Below are positions 13,457-48,226 of a stretch of 64,000 nucleotides of DNA, piece after piece. This DNA is from Glandiceps talaboti (lineage: Eukaryota > Hemichordata > Enteropneusta > Spengelidae): NCBI RefSeq assembly GCF_964340395.1, contig NC_135554.1, positions 28,280,630 to 28,344,629 on the forward strand, read 5' to 3'. A program made the translations under genes and the position numbers. The stretch's first letter is position 1. Every line of letters begins with the position of its first letter. The notes below the pieces were generated by a model. That model was not told the DNA's origin and did not search any database. It saw nothing but the letters and a program-made list of their open reading frames with translations.

Positions 13457-13535
13457 ACAAACAAACACACAGACAGACAGATGGACAGACACTACACCAT
13501 GCCTGTAGCACTACTGAACCTTATCAGTTCAGTTG
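12690..13535. mobile_element. Interspersed repeat family C, copy 1
   Basis: It shares its order of blocks with 29830-31070: GCCAATGG.GTTGTA, ATCCAGTTGCCTATCCAACC, ACCTAATTTGCATAT, a CA or GACAGACAGA tail and GCACTACTGAACC. No protein is encoded. The third tail-like piece at 8620-8730 may be another end. Confidence 0.65.
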
Positions 13536-13664
13536 TGCTAAAAAAATCAATTTGATCTTCTTAGCAATTGTAGAGCAATATTGTACAATAAATAAACACT
13601 GCACATAACAGGTTGGTGTATGACTGTGTGCAAGTCACTGCAAGAACCATACACACTTACAATA

Positions 13665-13990
13665 TGTTGCAGGTTACTGTTCACTGGCAAGAAATAGAAA
13701 TATCACAGTTTCTTAAACATTAGGGTGAATGTAATAAACCATTTAACATACTGCAACTAAGAGCAGACACGTGGGTGCCAATGTTTTGGTGTCAGCATTT
13801 GATGTCTGAATGGTGCCATGTTTAGTTCATTTCTTTAAGATTAAGAGTAGCAAGAAACTGTATTCATTCAATATGGCTATGTGCAGTTTCTTATTAGTTT
13901 CTGTGTGGTTGTATCGAGTGAAAAGTAACCGAAAGAGTGCTGTATCTGTGCTGTATATTGTTATGTTCTTATTAAGTTCTTTTATCAATG
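13665..13990. mobile_element. MITE family A, copy 1
   Basis: Its right side carries TTTCTTATTAGTTTCTGTGT and GGTTGTATC, inverse of the family's left end. Internal ATTTGATGTCTGAATGGTGC is shared with 19230-19560 and 48303-48745. Confidence 0.6.
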
Positions 13991-16900
13991 GTAAGAAAAA
14001 AACTTAACACCTTTTTAATGAGATCATGGCAACAAACAAACAAACAAGCAAACAAACAACCAAACTTTAACCATTGTTGTTATTCATTTTAGGATACAAA
14101 CTTTTTAAACAAAAACACAAATATCGGCATCCAAACTGTACATTCTTGTTTTGTAGTCCAATTTTTCTGTAATTTTCAAGGTAATAGGTTCCTTTACAAC
14201 AAATCACTTATTATCTTAGGTATAATGGCATTTTTAGCTTTTACTGCCACATTACAAAAATAAATGGTAATTATGACAGTTTTCACCCATTAGCCATGCA
14301 ATTGCTACAAACCCAACTTAATGAAGAGGTTGCCAGCAAGTCGGGTATAACAACATTGTCTGTTGTGAAACCCCACTTGTTTGGCTTCATCCTGTAATAA
14401 ACCAATTCTAAACTTCTAATTACATATTTAGGTTATGGGACCTGTGGAAAGACGGATTCTGAATTTTTGGACAGTAGCTTTCCACATTGTCCAAATCACA
14501 GGTGTTAGGATCATATTCCATGTCTGTGAAATTATACAATGAGAACCATACATTTATCACTGTATAAACAGCTATAAATTCTGGTTGCTTTGATTGTTGT
14601 TGGATGGGTATCCTTAGCTTAGGGAGTCTGATCTGCACTGCATGCATGATGAAGTGTATGATTGTGCACACTCAGCAAGCTAGGGAGACATAAAATGCTT
14701 ACAAGCTAGGCAGTGAGGTGAAAGCCAATAGTTATGAGATTGTCAAAGCTTTATTTATTCATTCAGTTCTACAAATGTCAGACATATATTAATTTCTATT
14801 CTTTTTTCCATTACATGATTTTGAATGAGTCATAGTCAGATGGATGTTATACCTACTACAATTACCCCAATGTTATATTTCAAACGACTGAAACGACTGA
14901 AAGAGTATTTTTTAAAATAATTTTACTATTTTCCACTTTTGATAGTGTCTGTGTTTTGAGGTAAACATGAATTATTCGGAGCATTGGTTTGATTTACATT
15001 GAGTTTCACATTTACATATTCATAACCTAAACACTGGGTTGAAACATGATATATACAAGTTATAGAACTTTTACATTCTAAGGAGACTGGCCCTTTCTTT
15101 TCATGGTTTCACAGAAAACTTTAGACCATGCAGGGCTGTGGATTATAATTTTATTAATTTTTAATTGTAACAGATATGTATGAAAACAGATTTAAAAGAG
15201 GGAAACCATTTTGGTGAACAATCTAAATGATACATCTTTGTCAATGACAAAGCAGATTTTAAAAATTTAAAAAGAAAAGCCCAATTTACTTTCATATTAT
15301 TGCTTGAAGTTTTACAATTTTAACATATATATTTGTGCCTAAAAATGTTGTCAATGAATAATTGTCAAATTGAACATCTCGGTGATAAAGTAAGCACGTC
15401 ATTATATTTAGTATCTTTCACGTGACCACAAAATATATTACACCACACCCTTCTTCCCCTCAATTTGTGTCTGAACAGTAACAAAGTATAAATATATACA
15501 TCTGTAAATATAAAAACTTGAAAATATATACATCAACATTGAGGAAATTTAGCCAGTAGGTAGGCATCCACATCTCAGACTCAATGACAAACAAAAATAA
15601 TCAGTAAAAAAAATAAAATAAAAAGTAGCATGTATCAAATGATTGTGAAGTGCAATATGACAGGATGGCAAGAAAATGTCTCTAAGGCCAAAAAAAAAGA
15701 AAAAAGAATTGTTTCTGGTCATGACATTTTGTCTAAAGTGGTGTGACATGATTTATTTATTCATTTATTCATTTCTTTTTCTTCTTTTTTAATATTCTCA
15801 ACAAACATGTCACTCAATCTACTATTTGTGGCAGTTACTGTTCTTTTTACTTAGTACTTTTTGTGTTTGTGGGGCAGATGTCATTTGCTTGTTCGTGATT
15901 GACTCTGTGATTGTCTTCACTGAAGTAAGGAGGGTTATTTTTGTGTTTCATCTTAGATCTGCAGACTGCATGGGCTGGACAAACATGAAAAAAAAGACTG
16001 ACATGAGGGTATTTATAGTGATGTGTGTGCTGACCAGATACAGTTCTTTTCTTTTTTGGGGGCCACACTGAACTTTAGGATTAGGATGCTAATGACATGA
16101 AAAATGACAACATACAAGCAAATTATAAATTACTTATCAAATGTGGGAACAACTCTTCAAGCTTTTTCAAAACAAAAGATTGTCTGATTTTTTTTTAGGT
16201 ACGTTGTTGAATTGTTTTTGTAAATAGCATCCAAAAAAACTAAAAACATGTGAATCACACATCGGAAATGAGTCAAACAGTGTATCTTACCAATAATTAA
16301 TGTCAAACATGAGACCTAAAACTAAACCTTGCCTGTAATACATGTGAAAGCTGATCATATGGAAGCCATAAATTTTGTAACAACCATATGGCCTGCACGT
16401 ATTGAATAATCAAGGGGTTTCAATTCCACTATCAATCCCCTCTCCCGGTGAAGTCAAGCTTTTAAAATTGTATATGTTAGCATGCCCCAAACAATTTTCT
16501 TGAATGGTTATGTTCTAACATACTGTATACAACTTGGAAAGATGTGGCCTCAGGGGGAGAAATGAATGATTGTGAAATCAGAGGCAAGGTGTACAGGATA
16601 CAGTGTAGGATACTTCACAACAACTACTTGTCAATAAATGAGACTAATTGACTGGCAATACATTGAGTTGGGCATGCAATAAAGTTCATCATCAGTAACT
16701 TTAAAGTGAGAAATGAATACCTGTAAACACACAAAACTGTGATTTGTACAAAATGATGACATAGGTGACGTAGTACGGATCTCATTGACATAATTAACAT
16801 TTAGTGATAAACAACACAGTTACTTTTTTCATGTCTATGTGTCAATAATGTGACTGTTACCTTGTTGATGACTACATGAAGTGATTACTGTTGACTTCAG

Positions 16901-18278
16901 TTCATGTTTATAACTGTAAAATATCTCATCATATCATCTTGCTATACTTTCTAGTATAAGTTCCCTGAAGTTTTGTGATTACTTAGTATGTGACTTTACT
17001 CATCACTGTCAAACTTTTGCTAACTTTTCATTTAGTGGTATTGGAAAATTTACTCTTTCAAGAAACTTTGAAAGGAGGTATTGCTACTTTCAATATCAAA
17101 ATCAATTATGTTTTATGTCTTTGAAAACTAGAACATAGAAAAGTGATTTTTACTCAAAATGTCAATGATTTTCCTTATTGTTAGGGTTGATATTATCCAT
17201 AATACTCACACACCTAAATAGAAAAGTGACAGAATGCAAAAACGCCTAAATATCCTAAATACCAGTGATAGTATTCTACCATTTATACTTGAAAATTTTG
17301 AAAAGGTATAATTCAGAAATTATGACTACTATACTCGTAAATATGAGGTGGGTACGAAGAATAATTTCATTTTGCTTATATTTGTAAAGTCTTTTAGCTG
17401 ACATGACCCATTCTGTAAAACAGTTATACTATTTATCAGACAAATCTCAGATCCCGTTTTTATACAGCCCATAATACTTTGCACTTTGTAAATATCACTT
17501 TGTTCTGTCAGTTAATTTAATCATTAAAAGATATATTACATATATTTTACTCACTTTACATATCACCTACCCATCTACAGTTTTAGTAAACATAATATAA
17601 TAATTTAGAAATTGTGATGAACACAAAAAAACCTATACATGTTATTCTGAAGATTTTTTAAATATATAGCTTCTATTTAAGAATATTAAAATGACCAAAT
17701 GGATGAGATTAAGGTATTTATTTTGGAATTTTAGTTTATATAACAATTTTATGATGGTATCCTACTTGAAAAATCACTATGAAACAACATTGACCAAGTC
17801 TGTGGTTGAAACACAATACATTGCAAAAAGCTTTAAAAAAATGTTTAAAAACTTTAATGTACAATAACAACAGTTTAAAATAATATTTTGCAATTTATTG
17901 AGTATAAAGAAGGACTTTGCATATATTGTTTCACATTGATTTTTCAAGTAGGAAGCTATAATAAAAAATTTATTTTATAAATTAAAAATCCACTGTCGGT
18001 GAAATTTGTATATAATATCACAATGGTGATAAAAACAGTTATTCCCAATATTTCTTTATGTCAAATATACTGATATAATTATCCATGAAAATAGTAATAT
18101 TCTCAGATATGATGGATTCTGTTAGGCATCATGGTTAAATCATTTTTTCAAAAGAAATGTCCAATTTCTTTTGGGATCCTTATACCTGTTTGAATAAGAT
18201 TTCTTATTTGATAACTGCTGTTGCAATATTGGGTCAATTTTGATGTTAGTTTGCATTGTAGGTGGGTGTACATAATAA
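13991..18278. other. Intergenic, no supported gene
   Basis: AT-rich sequence downstream of the Patched-like gene. Apart from the weak exon candidate near 14420-14531, I see no coding signal or large repeat. Confidence 0.4.
14420..14531 (-). other. Weak possible exon, unassigned
   Basis: An acceptor-like ATTTCACAG precedes a short open stretch reading DMEYDPNTCDLDNVESYCPK and ending at a stop near 14420. More than one frame is open and its AG/GTCCCA donor is poor. It does not phase with 12481, so it may be chance. Confidence 0.15.
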
Positions 18279-18284
18279 TTTATT
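18279..18284 (-). terminator. Poly(A) signal AATAAA for the Patched-like gene
   Basis: A canonical AATAAA on the minus strand lies about 150 nt past the stop codon at 18431, a plausible 3' UTR length. Confidence 0.6.
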
Positions 18285-18430
18285 TGATGCTAGAGTTCAA
18301 ACATGCTAGGCACAGTGGCTTGAAGATAATCGCAAGCATGGCAGAGTTCCAAAGAGACAGTAAAACAGACTGCAAGCAAAAAAAATAGTTTATAGTGCAA
18401 TCTTGCTTTATAGATGAAAAGAACAAGTTA

Positions 18431-40000
<21,570 letters not shown>

Positions 40001-40963
40001 GATTAAAAAGCAAATAGACTCAAGTACTTATAAGTAAGTTTAAGCTTAAACAATAAAATATCAATGTGGTAGCACCGGGTGTCATTCAGTGAACGTAAAT
40101 TAAAACGCGGATGCACCTATCCTATCCTTATTTCTATTCTATGACGTTTTCAGTAAGTTACGCGACGTTTCCCGAAAAACTAATGCATTAGATCATAATG
40201 TTACTCGCGGAGAGATGCACTTGCTTGATTTTTGGTCCCAGAGAAGCGAAGTCTATGTTAACGGCTTTTAAATTTATCACTAGTCCAGTCGCGAGACTCG
40301 TAAAATAAATGTGACCGTGAGACCGAACAATGCAATATCATGAATATTAATACGGTTGTGTAAGTCACTTTATTGTTATGCAAATTATACATTGCCTTTG
40401 CTTTCGCATGTTTCGCTTTCACCGTACCGGTACGTGTGGAACATGCAAATCTGACACGCCGAAAATTAGAATATACTGGTATACACATGTTTAAACTCGT
40501 GGGTAAAGTAAATGCAGATTTCCAATGAAAGATGATGTCGGAACACTAAAAAGTTCAAATTTAACATTTATTATTTAAAATATTTAAAAAGTTGGGCTTG
40601 AAGCTAGCCGGTAAAACAAAATACATATTCACCTTTCGATTTTCACGTGCCATACTAGACATGGACACATGACATGCTACTCGCGACCTCTACAGGCTAA
40701 TAAGTAGTATTACTTCCTTTATTTAACCACTTGTAAATTTGTTTTTATAATAAAATCTGATAATTATAGAGTTTTATTCATTTTTTCGAAACTCGAATAT
40801 GGTGAAAGCAATTTACTATTTTTAACTTTTGTTTTGGATATTCTGTGTTTTACTTCCACCTTTTAAAGTCAGAATCTCCTCCTGTTAAATATGTTGATAG
40901 TGAATTTTTAGGTGGTTGGGGAGTCTAATAATCCCTAACTTATTCTTCTTTTATTTCTAAGCA
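40001..40963. promoter_or_regulatory. Shared head-to-head promoter interval (Patched-like / TXNDC12)
   Basis: The 963 bp between the two divergent start codons holds no ORF I can support. It is richer in CpG near the Patched-like side (around 40075-40460) than the introns around it. No clear TATA box was seen for either gene; start sites are not determined. Confidence 0.55.
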
Positions 40964-41057
40964 ATGAACAACATGGCAGCACAGCAAGCAGTACTACTTT
41001 TATTCTTCGTAGCAGCAATCATTCCAGCTGTACTCAGCGATGGGGATCTTGGTCGAG
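40964..41057 (+). CDS. TXNDC12: TXNDC12 exon 1 (signal peptide)
   Basis: Start ATG at 40964; donor GTGAGT at 41058. It encodes the signal peptide and first mature residues DGDLGR, closing in phase 1. Confidence 0.93.
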
Positions 41058-44000
41058 GTGAGTGATTTGAATGTTTGCAAACCGAAACAGATTCTCAATG
41101 TGGTGTCTCACCATGAACACTGGTCTGGCCGGCTAGCACGGAGTGTAACTATCGGACTACGAGATACAAATTACAATAACAATGGAATGGATTCTTACAC
41201 ATACGTGTCCAAACACACACTGAACTCTAGTCCTGCTTACATGACGGTGCACGAGTCTGTATTACTGACTTGACTCTAAACAGTCAGAATCGAGTCCCGA
41301 ATTCCTCCGTATGCAAGCAGGACTAACTGAACTCCAGTCAGGGCAACTTTGCACACATGCATTCTTGACTAATATATAGAGAAGACAATTGATCGATCTA
41401 TATCTGCCAACCTTTGATGGAAATACTTGACTACAAAGTTCTTATAAGAGTCGGTCGTTTTTTAATTTTTTTTTACTGATGATGTATTTTCTTTCAATTT
41501 TCATGAAATATTATTGTTATAATAATTATAACATTACAATGTAATACAATAACAATGACACCTATGAATACCTAGCTGCAATAATTGTAGCGTCTTGTTG
41601 CGGTTTTGTGGGTTTTTTCGTCTGTTTTGGTGACTTTTTAAGTTTTAGTGTTTAACCCGCACCCGTTAGGTGCGGGTTAAACACTAAAACTTAAAAAGTC
41701 ACCAAAACAGACGAAAAAACCCACAAAACCGCAACAAGACGCTACAATTATTGCAGCTAATGAGTACCATGAATTTCGATCTTTTTCAAGTGGATTTAGT
41801 TTATTAAGATTTCTTATGCCTTGACTCAAATAGTGAATAATAATTGTGTCACTGGTTGAAAATAACGTGTCCAGGAAAAGGTGAGATTATGATTGTAATT
41901 TGTTAATGTGGGACAAGTCAAGCTAAGAGAACACACACACATAGTCAGTCACTCTCATCCATCACACCCGTCAACCTTACCCATCACACCCTTCACCCTT
42001 ACCCATCACACCCGTCACCCTTACCCATCACACCCGTAGCCCTTATCCATCACACCCATCACCCTTACCCATCACACCCATCGTCCTTACCCATCACACC
42101 CGTCACCCTTATCCATCACACCCATCACCCTTACCCATCACACCCGTCACCCTTACCCATCACACCCGTCACCCTTACCCATCACACCCGTCACCCTTAC
42201 CCATCACACCCGTAACCCTTACCCATCACACCCTTCACCCTTACCCATCACACCCGTCACCCTTACCCATCACACCCGTCACCCTTACCCATCACACCCG
42301 TCACCCTTACCCATCATACACAAACTTGGTTTACATTGTCCATTTTGTTTTTTTCAATGCTCAGGTGGCTTGTATCACCTAATCTTCAATGGTGTTGTTA
42401 ATAATCTCATAAAGCTCAATTTGTATGCATGGCTCACATGATAAAATGTGGTCCGAGAGACTTTGTCTAAGTGTTAAAACAGGTATGTTTTGGTTTCAAA
42501 CTTCAAAATGTCAATGTCAAAATGGTAGATACAAATGTACAAAGTGATAAAATTATTTACATAAGTTGATATTTACCACAGGATTTGGTGACCACATAAA
42601 CTGGAAGACTCTTGATGATGGGCTAAAGGAATCCAAAGAAACGTAAGTATGACATTGACCACTGATCTTATGGCTCACATCTAGTCTACTGTGTCCCCTC
42701 TCTTGAACACTGCCCCCTCTTCCCCCTCCCCTCCCCATATTATGGCTTCCCATCTGGTTTACTACATCATCTCTTGAACACTGTCCCGTTAGTGGAATTA
42801 TTTGCTTTTATACAAACAACTACAAGTTGAACAAAACCAGGATGAAGTATTATTATAATGTTTATACAAAAAATGGCCATGTTTGTACAAACATGATATT
42901 CAACTCATTTTGATCGTATGTTGAATCACAAAAGTACATATCAAAATGACCCAGATGTGAAGTACTTTGAATACACTTGATGAACAGATGTTATTAGTTA
43001 TGAATTAATAAGTCAACAAAGAATTAGTCATATAGAAAATAGTTAGAAACATATGTTATTTCTGTACAATACAGTATAATACAATACAATACAATACAAT
43101 AACAATACAATACAATACAATACAATACAATACAATGGATGCAAATTATATTGAAATGTCACATTTTTCTAAATTGTTTAAAATTTTATTTGGATAATAT
43201 AATCATGTTATTGCTAAATTGAAAATTTCCATAAAAACTAAAGTAAAAGGTTTGGATAGAGATATATGCATTTATTACTATTACAAATATCTCCAAAGAA
43301 TATCTTGCATTATTGCACGAAACAATGCCATTGTTTTGTCAAGAAAGATAATTAACTGAGCAAAATTAATTTCTTTGAATTATTGTTTGGCTAAAAACCT
43401 ATATGTTCATTCATAGACCCTCAGCTCCAAAAGGTCAGAGGTCAGAAGTCAAATGAGGATAGTCAGTAATTTAAATATATAGTTTTCAACGTTTTTGTCA
43501 AAATATGTAATCTTCAAAACCATATTGCAGTATGAATTGATATGTAATTTACTGAAAATAGTTTATACAAATAGTAACATATTTTCATTTGTGTCGTGTG
43601 TTTAAATCTCTCTACCAGCAACATTTTCATAAATGCAATAGAGACCTGTACTACAAAACTGACATGACTATTCCAAGCCTCATGTTTCAGAGTTCAAAGA
43701 GTATATTGGTATATACGCATGCAAAATTTGAAATTTAGAAAAAGTATTGACTCATAATTTTACTGAAGATTAATTTGGGTCATAGTTGTGAGTCACAATG
43801 CCTTGTCAAACAATGTTAGCATTCAACTGGTTTGTTTTTAGTGCAGAGTTTAGTTTAGATTTTACAATCATGTATGATACATAATGGTGAAACTAGAACC
43901 ATAGTAGCATATTGGTCCCTAGGCTCCACCAACTACGTTGTCCCAGTATTCTTTTAAAAACATATTCTTTGCTGTGGCAGAAATGTTTTAAGTTATTTTC

Positions 44001-45019
44001 TTAGAATGTGTGTGCAAATGAACACAATAATTCATCTAGTTTTATTGTCTTAAAATTATGAGCATATTATTACATATTTCTTTATGAGTTAATGTGTATA
44101 TTGTTGTGAGAGATTGATTAGTTGTAAAGTAGTGGTAGCTGATGAACACCTGACAATCACTGATGTCTGCCCAATACTCAGGTAGTATGTGATAATTCAA
44201 TTTTCTTTACTTGGAACACATCATCCTATGACTAATGGAGGGTATGTTAACTTTATATTCAGATGATAATGCAGACGTTAAGATTTCCTTTTTTAAGGGC
44301 AGTTAAAGTCAGTAAAATCTATGTGTGGTTTCTTATGTATTTTACAGAAGTTCTCCAACAAAATGATTGTATTAGTAGCAATTGAAATGTATCCATTGTT
44401 TTCAGCTTTCTCCATTCTGTTGCCATGGTTCATAAACCTTGTAGCGTAACCTGGGTATATTGATTGATTAAAACATCAGTTACTGTAAGAACACACCATG
44501 AATGCATAACTTGCAACTAGTGTAACTCAAGTTATTATGAGTCATACATGTCATAACTAGCATAGAGCTTGAAGGTAGTCAAAGAGCCAGATTTGGCTGA
44601 CTCATAATTAACACATGATTGGTTTGGGCCGAGCTGCCTCTTTGTGAAGTCTGAAGTAGATTTGAACCAACCATTGTTGTATCTCAAATATGTGTTTTTC
44701 TGAACGTATTTTTTTGTGTGTACAAACAAATAACCCCCAAATCGATATGTATCAAAATTTTTCCAATTTGCCTTGTAGCAAGGATTGTATGCCATCATGG
44801 ATCAGTGTCAGGGTTAAGAATTTGTACAATGTACAGGGATTTCAATGATTAGTTCAAAGAAAGTATGCATCATAAAAATGTGTTATATGAATACATTAAG
44901 TTAGCTATTAAAGTATCTGTGAAGGTATTCTGATTATAACCTACATTTAAATTATTGTGGACATCAACAAAGACATACTTTTTTCCTGACATATTTTCTA
45001 TGATGACAGCTGATATATG

Positions 45020-45055
<36 letters not shown>

Positions 45056-48000
45056 ATTTTGTAGGGGTAAACCACTGATGCTTATTATTCATAAGTCCTG
45101 GTGTGGAGCATGTAAAGGTAGGTACTTTTTGTGTGAACTGTAAAATACTGTAAACCTTGAAACTTTCGCTAAAGACTTATTTTTGCTAATTTTGTTGGAA
45201 AACATTTTAAAAAATTGAAAATAAGTAGTGGGTGAAATGCCTTCTTGTATATATACACAAGTGCACCAGGCTTAGAAATTTGTAAACATTAGTCTTTGGG
45301 AACTAGTTGACGATTGTAAAATCACAAAAAATTTTAGTGGTGAAAATGACTAGGTTTATAGTACTGTACATGATGTTGTTCAGCCCTAACCTACATGTAT
45401 TATATGTACAGGCTAGTGTGTGTGCTTGTGTAATGTCAGATGGAAATACAGTAACTTACCCTACAGGGATTTTGAATACACTGTCAGAAAAGGAATTGTT
45501 TTTAGAGAAAATTATGTTGCATAGGGAAATCAGAAAGTAAGGCTTAGCAGATGTATGCCAGGGGTATGAATTGTACAATTGTACAGATAGAGAAAAATGA
45601 TGTTATAGTACCAGCACCTTTTCAGTTGTGTGTAAATCAGAAATATGAAATCCACTCTAAATTAGAACTTTACCAGATATTGGAGGGGTCAAACTATGCA
45701 ATTTTGGTTGGTACAACATTTACTACATCATAAATCTTTATGACACCCCCTCTGACTTGTGAAAATGCATTTATTACTGTGAGCCAGTTCATTGTATAAT
45801 AAAAGTTAACTCATATGGTTATATGGATATCTATGCTTGTTATGAAAGAACTTTTTATGTTTTCAACATATTTATGTAGTAGTTCCTACTGGACATTACA
45901 TTTGAACATTACCTAATGACATAAATACTATATACTCATTATTATGACTACTTTTGATACTTTTCGATTTTCAAATTATTTTATCATCATTGGAATGAAT
46001 GCAGTCTAACTTTATGGTCTTCAGTGGTTACTTATCCCAACTACTTAAATGCTGAATCTAACTGCATACAGTTCTTATGAGCAATTCATAATTGACACAA
46101 AATCACATTGTGGCAGTATTCTTTGGGTAACCAAAATACAATCTTTACCTTCAGTCTTAAAGTAAGTTCACTTGAGAATGTGATAACGTCGTCACATTTA
46201 TATTGAAACTCCAATAGCATTAAACTACTGCTGGAATTTGTTTGAATGGAACATTGTGCTAGTGAAAGCCATTTCACTATACAGTGAAGAGAAATCTTAG
46301 AAAACATGGCCACATGTATAGTAATTCTAGACTAATTAATAACCAGACTATCCCACGTACATGTATGTTTATACAAATCTATTTCCTTTGCAGCTTTGAA
46401 GCCCAAGTTTGCCGAGTCAACAGAAATTAAAGACATGAGTGAAAAGTTTGTCATGGTGAATGTAGAGGTGAGTGGTTGTCATGGTGAATGTAGGGGTGAG
46501 TAGTTGTCATGGTGGTTGTAGAAGTGAGTAGCTGTCATGGTGAATGTAGGGGTGAGTAGTTCATGATACTGAATGGGCTGTAGGGATGATAGGTACTTCT
46601 AAGGTTGGCTGTGATTTTGTGATACTCAGTAATATGATTCAGTTAGTTTCCATTTTGAAGTTAGCCGACTTGATACGTTGTACCGTACTGATGAACTCTT
46701 ACACTGTTTATCAAAAACTTTGTAAATTATTACATTGAAATGTCTCATCATGCAGTTATTTTAAAATCAGAATTATAAAATAAATTCTTAATATATAAGA
46801 CAAGATTAAATAAATGTTAAGATTTCGTTAAGACCACTCACTTTAAAATTTTAGAAATCTTTCCAAAATAAAAATTTTTCGAGGTAAAGTTACTGACAGT
46901 GAAGAATATATTTTTTTATGCAAAGTAGAACAAAGATGTGTTATTTTGTAGTTTAATATCAAAGAACCGAAACCTGCATTGTGCATTTCAGGACAATGAA
47001 GAACCATCAGATAGCAAGTACTCTCCAGATGGTGGATATATTCCAAGAATTCTGTTTTTAGACAATACTGCTGCAGTGCATAATGAAATTATCAATGAAA
47101 AGGGAAACCCAAAGTTCAAATATTACTACCCAGAGGCTACATCAGGTGAGAGCTAAAAGACTTTTTTCATGGTAAAAGGGGACCAGGAAGGGTCACTGGT
47201 TGAAGGTGCTCAGTACAACTATCTCATTAATAATTAATAAGGTAGTCATGGTAAAGTCGGGACTATGGACTAGATTAGTCCCTAGCGGACTATATCCATG
47301 GTCCTCACCAGGAATACTTTGTTCTTTTTTTCTTTCTTTCTTTTAGTATTAGTGTAATTATTTGTTGGAAGTAATTATGTCAGAAATGACAACTTATTGA
47401 CTTATTTGCGTTTTCTATCTCTCTCTCTCTCTTTTTTTTACCTGTATGTTATGTACCCTTTTGTAACATTTTTTTTGTACAATTTCTGTACAAAAAAGGT
47501 GGTTTATCAAAACTAAGGAAAGAACAGTTAAAATTGATTTAGAAAAAGACACAACACCAGCTTTTCAAATCATAATACTTTATTACATGGCACCTTCTAT
47601 TGAAGATATTTTTAAAGAACAAAAATAAAAATGTAAAAGTAAACAATAAACAAAATATAGATATTTGTAAATAAATATGGCCAATTCCAAGCCCCTGTGG
47701 TTGTACACAGGAAGTTGAAAATGCTGATTTGTAGATCAGTAAAATAAGGTATACAAGCAAAACAGCTAAACAGTCTCTCTGCCTTCACCAAATGTGAAAG
47801 GGGTTGACCAATGGGTGAGGGCATCCTGTCACGTTGTACCTTACAGACTAGTAAAACAGCCAGCGAGCTGTTTCAGAGAAATAACATTAAGTGTTCTCGA
47901 GCATGTAGAGAAATTTAGCTTATCAGCATGTAAACTGTAGTTGTCATGACAGTTGTAAAGTACTTAGTGTGGTGTACCACTATTGCATGTATGGTTACTG

Positions 48001-48147
48001 TATTACTTACATATAGCATACTTATATTATTGGCATTTGTGACATTCCAAAAATAAGTTTTGTTTCCAAATAAGACGGGTTTGATATGGAGGTATTTCAT
48101 AAATTTACCTTTATTTTTGTGCATTTGCATGTGATTATTTGTCACAC

Positions 48148-48226
<79 letters not shown>

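Noticed and set aside
15847-16068. Minus-strand frame with hydrophilic C-terminal-like sequence
   Set aside because: No acceptable splice acceptor in the right frame and no domain; composition reflects AC-rich DNA.
42653-42790. Possible donor-derived repeat after TXNDC12 exon 2
   Set aside because: A small two-copy duplication (TCTTGAACACTG) lies nearby, but it does not include the exon end or donor.
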